Shown: positions 11,900 to 21,746 of the stretch, in pieces
Numbering within the stretch: the stretch's first letter is position 1
Layout of the letters: every line of letters starts with the position of its first letter
Origin: Kingdonia uniflora
Taxonomy: Eukaryota; Streptophyta; Magnoliopsida; Ranunculales; Circaeasteraceae
Direction: 5' to 3'
Length of the DNA: 64,000 nucleotides
Assembly: GCA_014058105.1 (NCBI GenBank)
Contig: JACGCM010001812.1
Coordinates: 1 to 64,000, forward strand
Program-made: the position numbers and the translations under genes
Notes under the pieces: model-generated
Databases searched by the model: none
What the model was told of the DNA's origin: nothing
Seen by the model: the letters and a program-made list of their open reading frames with translations, nothing else

Positions 11900-13330
11900 T
11901 TACTCCCCCTGGTGTTGATCTCCTTGGGATATCAAATCATGTAAACTTTGTATTCCAATTCCGTATTCCAATCTCTTGAATGTAGGATGTGCAAGAGCCT
12001 TCGTGAATAGGTCAGCTAAGTTATCTTCTGAACGAACTTGAACAACGTTAATCTCATTCAACTTCTGTTACTCGTGTATGTGGAGAATTTGGGTTAAATG
12101 TGCATCATTCTATTGCCTTTAATAAATCAACCTTTGACTTGAATGATGCAAACTGCATTATTTTCATACAGAGTCGTCGGTTTATCTTGGATAGAACTTT
12201 GACCGCAACTTTCGTTGATATGATTAATCATGGGTCGCAACCAAAAACATTCTCTGCCAGCTTCATGAAGTACAAGAATCTCCGTGCGGTTCGAGAATGT
12301 AGCAACCATCTTCTTCTTCACCGATCTCCATGAAATTGTCATATTTCCATGCAAGAATACATAACCCGACTGTGATCGGCCTTTATGTGGATCTGACAAG
12401 TACCTTGAATCAGTGTATCCTATAATTTCATGTTTACCATTTTTCGGATATAATAGACCCCAGTCTTTCGTACCGATCAGATACCTCAGAATGTGCTTGA
12501 TCCCATTCGGGTGCCTTTGTGTAGGAGCAGAACTACGGTGAGCTAAACAGTTCACTGCGAATGAGATGTCGGGTCGAGTACACCCTGCTAAATATAACAA
12601 CGCACTGATAGCTCCTAGATATGGTATCTCAGGCCCTAAAAATTTATTCCCCTCTTCTGAAGGATGATAGATGTCTTTGTTTACATCCAATGAATGGACA
12701 TGCATAGGCATTTTGGCACTGTATGCCGTATCTATACCGAAATATTTTATGATCCTTTCGATATATATCGTCTGACGTACGAGTATGCCACTTCCATGAT
12801 GTTCGATCTGCAAACCGAGACAAAACTTGGTTTTCCCAAGGTCTTTTATTTTAAATTCCTTCCCAAGGTATTCCGCGGCTTTCGCAATCTCCCTGGAGTT
12901 TCGATGATATTTAAATCATCTACGTACACTGCAATAATGGCGAAACCAGTATATATTTTCTTGATGAAAATGCATGGGCAAAAATAATTATTTATAAAAC
13001 TCTCGCCTTTCAAATATTCAGTCAGCATGTTGTGCCACATGATCCCTAACTATTTCAAACCGTACAGTGACTTATCCAATTTTAGTAGATAGGCACCCCG
13101 TGTGCCGGGCATTGTCGATTCCATAAGCTTAAACCCATCTGGTAGCTTCATGTATATCTCAATATTTAATTTCCTATATAAATACGCAGCAACTACATCC
13201 ATAAGACGCATGTCAAGCTCATTCTCAACGATTGACAAACTAATCAAGTAACAGAACATTATAGCGTCCATGACTGGAGAGTAGGTTTCATAATAATCTT
13301 CTTTCCCTTGACTTGTTGAGTGTTGAACGT
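11900..13330 (-). pseudogene. Ty1/copia pol remnant: reverse transcriptase and RNase H
   Basis: Minus-strand reading gives copia RT and then RNase H. The RT starts abruptly at about 13330 with 'DYYETYSPVMDAI' and continues with 'VVAAYLYRKLNIEIYMKLP' and 'LYGLK'. The catalytic 'VYVDDLNII' lies near 12917. After a break comes the connection domain and RNase H (12813-12127) with 'AGCTRPDISFAVN', 'RYLIGTKDWGL', 'GYTDSRYLSDPHKGRSQSGY' and 'ISWRSVKKKMVATFSN'. Degraded C-terminal codons run on to about 11900. The style is that of the Tork/Angela group. A stop near 13040 and breaks at 12813-12846 and 12124 disable it. Gag, protease and integrase are absent because the sequence upstream is chromoviral. 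A spacer with purine-rich motifs (11670-11900) connects to the LTR. Confidence 0.85.
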
Positions 13331-15980
13331 ATAGTCTTGAAGAAAGTTGGACCACTTCCATGTCTATCAGAAGTGGCCCGCTGCTGAGTGTGCATATGGT
13401 GCAACGCATCATGATTAGTGTGGAGAATAAACTCCATGTGTACCAAATAGTACCTCCAATGAGTTAGTGAGCGGACAACTGCTAGCAACTCAATGTCATA
13501 AGTAGAATGTCGCAACTATGGACTCGAAAGTTTATGAGTGAAATACGCAACTGGCTTCCCCCCTTGAGAAAGAACTGCCTCAATACCAATTTTACACGCA
13601 TCCGTGTGTACATGGAATAACTGTGTAAAGTCAGGCTGCGCTAGAATGAGAGCTGACGTCAACCTATCCTTAATCGTTGCAAAAGCTACATACGAATGGG
13701 ACGCCTCTTATCAAATTAGTCAGTGGTGCCATGATCGTACTAAAACCCAGAATAAACCTTCTGTAAAACCTAGCTAACCCGTGGAAACTCTAAATCTGCA
13801 AAGTCAATGTAGGGACCGGCCAATCCCTGATAGCTTGAACTTTGTTGTCGTTAGCCCGTATGCCATCAGCTAACACCATAAATCCTAAAACTGTACTAAG
13901 TCAACCATGAAAGAACACTTCTTCAGCTGAAGAAATAGCTTGTTGTCCCGGAGGACTCCAAGAATGGTGGTGATGTACTCTAAGTGTTCTTCATCGGTCT
14001 TACTATAGATCAGGATATCATCAAAGTAGACTACAACAAACTTGTTGATATACTTGCGCAATGCCTCTGTCATTAACCTCATAAACGTCGACGGGGAATT
14101 AGACAGGCCAAAAAGCATGACCATCCACTCGAATAGACCATCTTTAGTTTTGAACGTCGTCTTCCACTCATCACCTGGTCTCATACGAACCTGGCGGTAC
14201 CCACTGTGAAGATCGAGTATGGAGAACACCTTGGTGTCGTGCAAGCTTTCAAACATATCCTCTAACCGCGGAACTGGGAAATGGTACTTAACCGTTATTT
14301 TATTGATAACCCTACTATCAATACACATCCACCAGTTGCTATTTTTAGGAGTCGGAAGGGCTGGTACTGCACATGGTGACATGTTCTTTCTAACTAGGCC
14401 CTTGGTACATAGCTCAGAGACCTATTTCTGTAACTCGACATGCTTTACGGGTGGCATCCGGTAGTGAGGTAAGTTCGGGAGTGGGGACCACAAAAATAAA
14501 TCAATAACACATTGTATATCACGTAGAGGAGGTAATGCATTATCCGTATTTTCCTCACAAGCATCACTGAACTCTGCAATAATGGATTGTAAACAAGAAA
14601 GGATAGAAGTAGGGGGTGAAGAATACGGATTGACAAGGGTGTATGTCTTACCGTGAAATCGAGCATTAGCGATAAAACTAGCACGCTCCTGTAGTACAGC
14701 TGCGACAAGTGTCGAAGGAGGCACCGGTTCTAGGACGACTTTTCCCTTCCCCCATAAGAAACTAAAGGTATTTGTCTCTCCATCGTAACAGATTTTCCTG
14801 TCAAACATTCAAGGCCTTTCAAGTAGGGATATGACAAATATCCATATCAACTACTGAAGCGTGGATAGTATCCTCATAGGTATCACCTATCGTGAACGTC
14901 AACACGCACTCGTCTTCAGAACACTTTCCTTGTCCAGGAGAGAGCTAAGTGAGATCAAACGGTTTCATACTTGGGAAGGTCTCTAACTTCAGCTTCTCTA
15001 CAAGCTCCTTGGCCACCAAATTCTCTGTAGACCCACAATCAAGGATTACCTCACAGAGCTTTCTTTTTGTTATGCAACGTGTACGAAATATGTTGTTACA
15101 GAGCCAAGAATTTAGATTTTTCGGGTCAAATCTCATCGTTCTGTTTACCAAAGCACATAGGGGTAGGCTGTGACAGACGTCGCGGGAATCAGGGTTTGGT
15201 TGCGTTGGTTTTACTGTCGGTCGATATTTTGTCGTTGCCGGTGTCGGTAACGGCGATGTCGTTGTGTTCGTTGGGTGTAGCAGGAGGGGTAAGTCTTGGT
15301 CTTGGGAGAGAAGTACTGCTGTTGGTAACGTCGTTGGAGTGGAGAGAGATAGTGGTGGGTCCCTCTTGTCCTCACGACTTCGGTTTTTAGATTGTAGATA
15401 GTTCGTGTGCTATTGGTACGAGGTAGGACTTTGGGTGGGCTCGGGCACACATGTGGGGTTGGGTTCGGCCTTGCTTGCTTCGGGTTAGGGTTTGCTGTGG
15501 GTCTGGCCCATACGGATCAAAAGGGGTTCAAGTGGAGATGTTGCTTCCCACAACATTGTTGTTACTGTTCATCGTCGAAATCTCGTCGTTTTCCATGATG
15601 TTAGTCATCGGTTTCACAGTGCCTATACCGGTTGTTTGGGATCTCGTCGGTGGGTTGACCATGCCGTATATCGATGATAGTTTGCTTGAACTCTTTATCG
15701 TCGTGGACGTTAGGCGCTCACGCGAATCGTGTCTATCCGTAACGCTTAGAACACCGGAGAATTCCTCGACGGTGTGGTGTGATTTGGGTTGATCGAACCT
15801 ATCTCCATCTTCGAAAACTCGTAGGATTGTTTGGAACAACTCGGATTGGGCGCTCACAAGATCTAGGAGAAACTCGTGTGTTGCATTCATCTCGTCGAAT
15901 CGAAGGATTGAAAGGTCACTCTGATACCACTTTAGTGTAAACTGATTACGCGAAAGCCTGATAATCAAAAATAACACTTA
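13331..15980 (-). pseudogene. Ty3/gypsy chromovirus gag-pol remnant
   Basis: On the minus strand, from the primer site inwards: a gag-like N-terminus at 15977-15528; a broken gag region; an aspartic protease core near 15151-14945 with 'VILDCGSTENLVAKELVEKL' (the catalytic D-S/T-G reads DCG, so it is probably inactive); a linker at 14808-14422; and reverse transcriptase at 14382-13885 with '[14 protein letters not shown]', '[19 protein letters not shown]', '[14 protein letters not shown]' and catalytic '[10 protein letters not shown]'. A degraded connection and an RNase H piece follow (13515 to about 13420, 'TYDIELLAVVRSLTHWRYYL'). Motif wording is closest to CRM/Reina-type chromoviruses. Integrase, chromodomain and the 3' LTR are missing: the sequence switches to copia RT near 13330. 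Many stops and frameshifts are present. Confidence 0.8.
15919..15929 (-). other. Primer-binding site of the chromovirus (initiator-Met tRNA type)
   Basis: The minus strand reads TGGTATCAGAG here, the classic tRNA-iMet-complementary primer site of plant LTR retrotransposons. It lies 6 bp inside the putative LTR edge at 15936 and just upstream of the gag-like frame. It fixes the orientation of the element as minus and locates the 5' LTR to its right. Confidence 0.85.
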
Positions 15981-16240
15981 ATACACTCAATTGGGAGAAA
16001 ATAAAGAGAGCCTCTATTTATAGAACTAAAAAGAGAAAATAAAGAGAGCCTCTATTTATAGAACTAAAAAGAGAGAGAGACTGACTGTTGTGGGGCACGC
16101 CCCGAAACCGAACCGGAGCTCTTAGAAACCAAACCATTTTGCTTAATATGGTTCGGTTTCTTAATTTCTTCGGTTTATTTGCTCAGCAGGGAAAATATTG
16201 ATTTTGGCTTTATTAGTAAGCATACTTGGACACTTTTGAC
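15936..16240 (-). repeat. Chromovirus 5' LTR (outer edge approximate)
   Basis: The inner edge reads TGTAAACTG on the plus strand (ACA end on the minus strand) next to the primer site. The LTR contains two TATA-like motifs (CTATAAATAGAGG on the minus strand) created by a local tandem duplication. The outer edge, at or beyond 16240, cannot be fixed because no second LTR is present for comparison. Confidence 0.5.
15995..16070 (-). repeat. 38-bp tandem duplication carrying the LTR TATA box
   Basis: Two nearly perfect 38-bp units (15995-16032 and 16033-16070) each contain GAGAGCCTCTATTTATAGAA, i.e. a minus-strand TATAAATA box. The LTR core promoter is therefore doubled. Confidence 0.85.
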
Positions 16241-17949
16241 AAATCCCAATTCATTTTGGCTTAGCAAATGAAAGCTAACTATTTCCTCGATGATACTTCC
16301 AAACCAAACACTTAAGCGTAAATGCAAAGTTTTCACATGAATATTACACTGCCACGTAAACTAACGAACTGTGGAATGAACGCAAATCGAATATGTAAAT
16401 CTTGTGATTTGTCCCACATCTCATTTCAGGAAGAAGAAAAAAAGGCCTAATTTTAGACTTGTTGGTCTATCATTGCTACTTGGGAATCCAGTAAATTCCT
16501 CAATGCCCATGAGTGACACTACTATTTTTGCAAAAGCACAAACTCAATAACAATCCAGGCTAAAAATAAATAAATAATAATAATAAAAGTTGGGATGAAA
16601 TTTGTTCGGATGGGAGCATCGAAACACCCAGGACCTTCTAGTTCTGGAAGTGTGAGTAGGGATGAAGCAGAGATATTTGTTCGGCTACTTTCCTCGGAAC
16701 TCAAACGACACTACTGTTCGTTCGGCTACTTTTCTAGGAACTCAAACGACACTAATGGTAGAAATTGGGGGTGTACCTTAAGGCCTTAAATTTGTCTTCA
16801 GCTTATAACTATGAGCATACTCTACTACGCAACAGATTGCACAGATATTAATTAATTGATGCTTCATGATCCCTGGCCTTGCGAGATTAGGCCTTTCCAA
16901 TAGGAGATAGAGTTACTCTTGTCTTGTACCATGTTCGGAGTCCAAAATAGGTTCAGGCTGAGAGAAGGGAATTTGTTGCAGATGTTATTGCTAATGAAGC
17001 TGTGAATGAAGGAAAATTACTGAACTACAAGCTTTTGAGAGTTGGATCCATCTTTTGTTCAGTGATGTTAATTGGTCAGTAAATAGTGTTGCTGAATACC
17101 AATACTGGCAAAGTACTACCTGGAGAAGTTGTAAATATTGTTTATGTTGAGATATTGGGATGGCGACACCGACGAGCCAACACATTTAGGCCAGAAAAAA
17201 TTCTTACAACAAAAGGTTATATATGGTATAAGCTCATACCGGTATAGCAGTATCCTGTTGGTTTTTGTACCCATGCATGACAGACTGATACCATGCCCCT
17301 TCAGTAAGAGTGAAACATGTTGGACTCAGAGTGAAACAATATTGGCTCACTTAATGTATGCGTTGACATTGAAATGAATCACACAGACAGAGACCATCTC
17401 TTCCATCAAATAAATTCCATTGTAATGGTAATTCATTGCTGCTTCAGATAGACTTCTAAACACACATCTCCAAGCAACATGGGAAAATGAAGAACAATAA
17501 ATAGTAGATAACCAACCTTATGCCATGTTGGCATGCAAGGAAGAAAAACAATCCCTTGTTTTTCATTTTCCAATGGTAATTCCATCTGTTTTCAAGGTGG
17601 TTAGAGTATTTTCAGTCTTCACTAATATTCTTAAAAAAAAGGGCTCTGTGTGTAGGTTTAGGTAATATACAATAGACATAACAAAGATATCCTTAATTGG
17701 GGAATAAAAGCATGCCATGGCTATTTAGGGGATACCAAATAGGGTCTTGATGTAGGAGGAAAATATTCAGCAAAACAAAATTATGCAAAAAAGTACAAGT
17801 TCCAACTACAAAACCTCTACTCCAAAGGGATCAACAAAAGTTGCAAGAGCAAAATAAAAATAAAGCAAAATTATATATATGATAATAAAAAATGTTGGTC
17901 TGTATGTACTCTTGAAGAAGGTAGGCAGTAGTAATAGTAGTAATGTGCA
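16241..17949. other. Intergenic region, no gene recognised
   Basis: AT-rich sequence between the retroelement and the 3' end of the GPAT gene. A local direct repeat of about 40 bp (16680-16756, 'TTCGGCTACTTT...AACTCAAACGACACTA' in two copies) is visible. A short fragment at 16955-17090 reads like degraded coding sequence, but I cannot assign it. The last few hundred bases before 17950 probably include the GPAT 3' UTR. Confidence 0.5.
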
Positions 17950-19908
17950 TCAGTGTAACTTCTTCGTGTTATCTTGCACCACCCCTTCATTTCCAGCCAA
18001 CATCAAGTACTTATCTCTTCTTGTAAGTGTAGTGCATTCAAACCCCAAAGCATCACCCAGTTGTCTCTGTATGTAGTTGGCAACATCACAACTAGACCTT
18101 CCTCCTGCACATGTTAGCTCTCTAGGCAATTTCCCAAGGAACTCAAGATTGTAACTAGGGCATGGGTTCATTAAGAAAAATATTGGGTCCAAGCATTTCA
18201 ACCCACTAGCTGTTGTCCCATAAAACATGCTCACATGTGTGTTAATAGCAACAGGTACAATTTCATCAGCCAACTCTGCAAATAGAGAGCTAAACCTTAG
18301 AAGATAAGGCTCTCTACATGTTGTACCTTCAGGGCAAACCACTAAATCGCCTTCACTTAGCAATCTTTGCATGGTTTCTCCATCTTGGTTTCTATCCCTT
18401 GTCAATCTAACTGTCCTAATAGGGGCCATGATTTCAGATGTTTTGCTGAGGCTGTAAGTGACTGCAGTCAAATGTTTCCCTAATGACGTACTGAGGAACA
18501 CTGGATCCAATAGAGTTCTATGTGTGCACACATATAAAACTCCTTGTTTTCTTCCTGATTTTGAAGGATTAGGACCCTTTACCCTTATGTTTACTCCACT
18601 CCAACATCCCAAGAAAATGGACAGCTTGTATGGTAGAAATATTCCCACAACTAGTCTGAAGATGGCTAGGATTAGCCCTAGTGGTAGCCACAGAAACAGA
18701 CAGAGAGTTGCTATTGGGGTTGGGAAGAAAGCAAGTCTACCATCATGGAACACCAATGGCTTTGGGTATTTCTCTCTTGGCATCACTGAACTTGCAATAT
18801 TGTTCACCACATATGCTTCCTGCCAAATACATGCACCATTTCACATGTCAATACAAAACCCATACATCGACACACAGACATTAAGCATATATTTTTTGAA
18901 AAAAAAAATCAAAGTATGAAAACACACAAGAAGTACATGAGGAGTCCTTATATGGATATATGCTTCCTGTCAATCATATGTTAAAACTTAAAACAAATAC
19001 CCATGCCCCATACACATTAAACATCTATTTTTTATGTTTAAAAACAATCTATGTTTGAAAACAGAAGAGGCACATGAGTCCTCATTTGATGCATGAAGAG
19101 TACAAGTATAATTAGCTAGTTTATTATTAGTAAGCTAACTAAAAAGCAAATATACCTTGCATTGGGAGATGAAGAGATGGTCAATCATGGATGCACTTTC
19201 AAGACCAATATCAGGCTTGTTATCTCCAAAGAAGTCCCTGAGAGCCTTATGCTTCACCAACAACCCTGGACTAGTAATAAAACCAGTAAAGTATCCTCCA
19301 GCACTATGCAACTCAGTCCCCATAACAACATCAACTTTCAAGTACTCCCTTAAAAACCCTTCAACTATAACTCTAGGAACACTAGTGAAAACAACCTTTC
19401 TCCCCATTGATGCCAACAACTCATAAGCTTGAAGATTGAGATTCTCAAGGAAAAACTTGGGCAAAACTGCCCTTCCAACACAGTCCATTTTTTTCACTTT
19501 TAATCCACAAAAGGTTATAAACACCATAACCCCAAACTTAACCTCATGGTTACCCAAAACCCACAAAAAGGGGTATGACGCAAGAAGTAAAAAGGCTCTA
19601 AATATACTACCACCTTCAAAAGCAACCAACATGAAATAAGGAAAGAAAGATTGTGATCTCAAAAGGGTGCCTTCAATATCACATACCAAGGTCTTCAAAC
19701 CTCTACCCTCCAAAGAACACTTAGTCACACTAGGAAATAACTCAAAGGAAGAACCACTTTGTGGTGATGATATTGATGTTGATGACTTATGAAGTGATGG
19801 ACTTCTACAGAAACCAGTGCCAAAGTTCTTAATCTTCCTAGCAACTCTATAACATGAGTTTGCTAAGAGCCAGTCAACAAGCTTGAGAAGAATCATTGGG
19901 AACACCAT
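17950..19908 (-). CDS. GPAT1: Glycerol-3-phosphate acyltransferase, GPAT1-type
   Basis: Two exons, 19908-19156 and 18819-17950, with a 336-bp GT..AG intron (donor AAG|GTATAT, acceptor GGCAG|GAAGC). The product is 540 residues, slightly shorter than the Arabidopsis GPAT1 I recall. The enzyme transfers an acyl group to glycerol-3-phosphate, at the ER or mitochondria, for lysophosphatidate, membrane or extracellular lipid supply. The N-terminal 'LLANSCYRVARK' (14-25) and 'VLPKFFLENLN' point to GPAT1 rather than the GPAT4/6/8 cutin enzymes. The N-terminal phosphatase-like domain has D77-I-E79-G-T instead of DxDxT, and the usual motif III is also unlike an active one, so it is probably inactive. 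The acyltransferase blocks are intact: H351-RTLL-D356, RLTRDR, P414-EGTTCREP and V439-PVAI. Hydrophobic segments lie at about 90-125 and 283-320. No frame damage. Confidence 0.93.
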
Positions 19909-19960
19909 TTTGAGTTAGTACTAGTAGTGATGGAGCTAAAGATGCTAAGAGATGAAGAGC

Positions 19961-19969
19961 TTATATAGA
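19961..19969 (-). promoter_or_regulatory. Probable TATA box of the GPAT gene
   Basis: The minus strand reads TCTATATAAGC about 52-61 bp upstream of the ATG at 19908. It is followed upstream by a (GA)n run at about 19979-19997. The spacing implies a short 5' UTR. No other core-promoter candidate is closer. Confidence 0.6.
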
Positions 19970-21746
19970 GAGTAAATGAGAGAGAGAGAGAGAGAGGATT
20001 GACTACAAGAGAGAACATTTGGTTAGCCACGCCACTAGCATTAAATGCACACTGAACATAGTTTTACCCTTTTTCCTTCTTTGGTAGGATGGTAGGATGG
20101 TAGGTTGGGGTTAGAGTATTTGGTGACCACCTTAGGAGATTTTCAATATTTGGTTTTGTTTCGAAAATTGAGGTACAATTGGTGTATGTGTATTTCTATA
20201 CCTCAAAAATATCATTATCCTCTGTGTACATGGATAGTGTTTTCCTTTCATATATTTTCTGAACTCACTATCTATCTACCTATTTATTCTACTCTTTGAA
20301 AAATGTTTGGTCACAAAGTTACATGACACAAAAAAAAATCTAACAATGGATGTCATAACAAATATATATGACACTAGTTAACACATGAAATGTACAAAGT
20401 GTTAATCTGAATATATACAGCAATGGAAGGGGAATTTTGGTTCAGTGAAAATGCCATCAACAAACTAAGGGAACGCGTATCTTAGTGAGAGATGAAGATC
20501 TTATATAGAGACTGTACCCCCAAGAAGAAATGCCTATTGAATGAACCTTTGGTCACTAACCTAGGTTTAAGAATTTAAGCTTCTCCGATAGTTCAAAACG
20601 CGTGAATTGAATTGTGTGCCGAGATGCAGGGAAAAAAGAAAAGGAAAGGAAAGCTGTGGAAATCTTGTGATTTATGGTTTTAATCTTAAAAGGCAGACAT
20701 GCCTTAGTTCCCAATGAGTACCATTCGCATGTAAAAGTAAATACAACCATCCTAATCATGTGAATTACTTGAAGTAAACATGTGATAAGGGTTGAAATTC
20801 ACACCCCAGTGATGTTTGCATATCCTAAATTGAAATATCAATGGAAACAAAGGTGTGATTCGGTCTAAAATCTCCCAAGATATCAACATAGGTCTATGAT
20901 AATATGTAAAATTAACCAAGGTTTTTCTAATCTATTAGTTAATTCAATCAAATAAATTCCTAAAACGTTGGCCGTTTACCAAAAGATAGAAGAAGAAGAA
21001 ACTCGTGTATGCAAGTCAATTTAAGTTTATATTTTTTTTTTCCAAACAAATATTTTTTCCTAAATGAAGTTGGCCAAAGATATCAAATGAAGTTAGCCAA
21101 ATAACTGAAATAAGAGAATGTTAGATTATATTTGGTAAGATATAGTTGAGTTCCCAACAGCTCCTTCCAATGTCGTAAATATACATAATCTGTTAACATA
21201 GACGTGGACAACACCTTCAATACCATAACCTACTAGTATTCAATAGTACTCTTCTACATCAACCAACATGGGGAACTCCATCTTCACTTGATGAGCACAC
21301 GTATGTGCCTCAAAATTATAGCATGTGGACAACAAGTCCACCTCGCTTCGCTTCAGATGACTAGCACACTCTCTAAGCTTGGCTAAATAAGCTGCATTTA
21401 CCTCGTGCAACCTCTGCTTGTGGTGCTATTTCCGATCTTAACCTGTTTATACAACATCTATGTGAGAAGAAGCCAAGTTTTTAATAACATACACAGTGTG
21501 GAACCTTATGTCGGAAAGACTGCATTGATTGTTCCGGTATAAACAATGTTCATTTAAGGCACCTAATCAAAAACAATCTAAGGCAGAAAAAGAGTCCTCG
21601 CTACAAAAACCAATCAGCAAGGTCAAAAGTTATCACTTATGTCAAATGTGCACTCTCTGTAACTTTGAAGCCTTCGGTAGCACCATAAGCTAGGTGGGAT
21701 CATGAAAAGGATAATTTTAGCAGGAACTGGTAGATGTATATTATCA
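19970..21746. other. GPAT-BMS1 intergenic region
   Basis: 1.78 kb between the GPAT promoter and the BMS1 stop codon. It holds a GA microsatellite (19979-19997), a short GGTAGGAT tandem (about 20083-20106), and a second copy of the GPAT TATA neighbourhood at 20488-20510 (one mismatch in 23 bases to 19950-19972). A 60-codon open stretch without ATG on the minus strand (about 21425-21240) may be a decayed coding fragment. The BMS1 3' UTR and polyadenylation region should lie within 21400-21746. No complete gene is visible. Confidence 0.5.
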
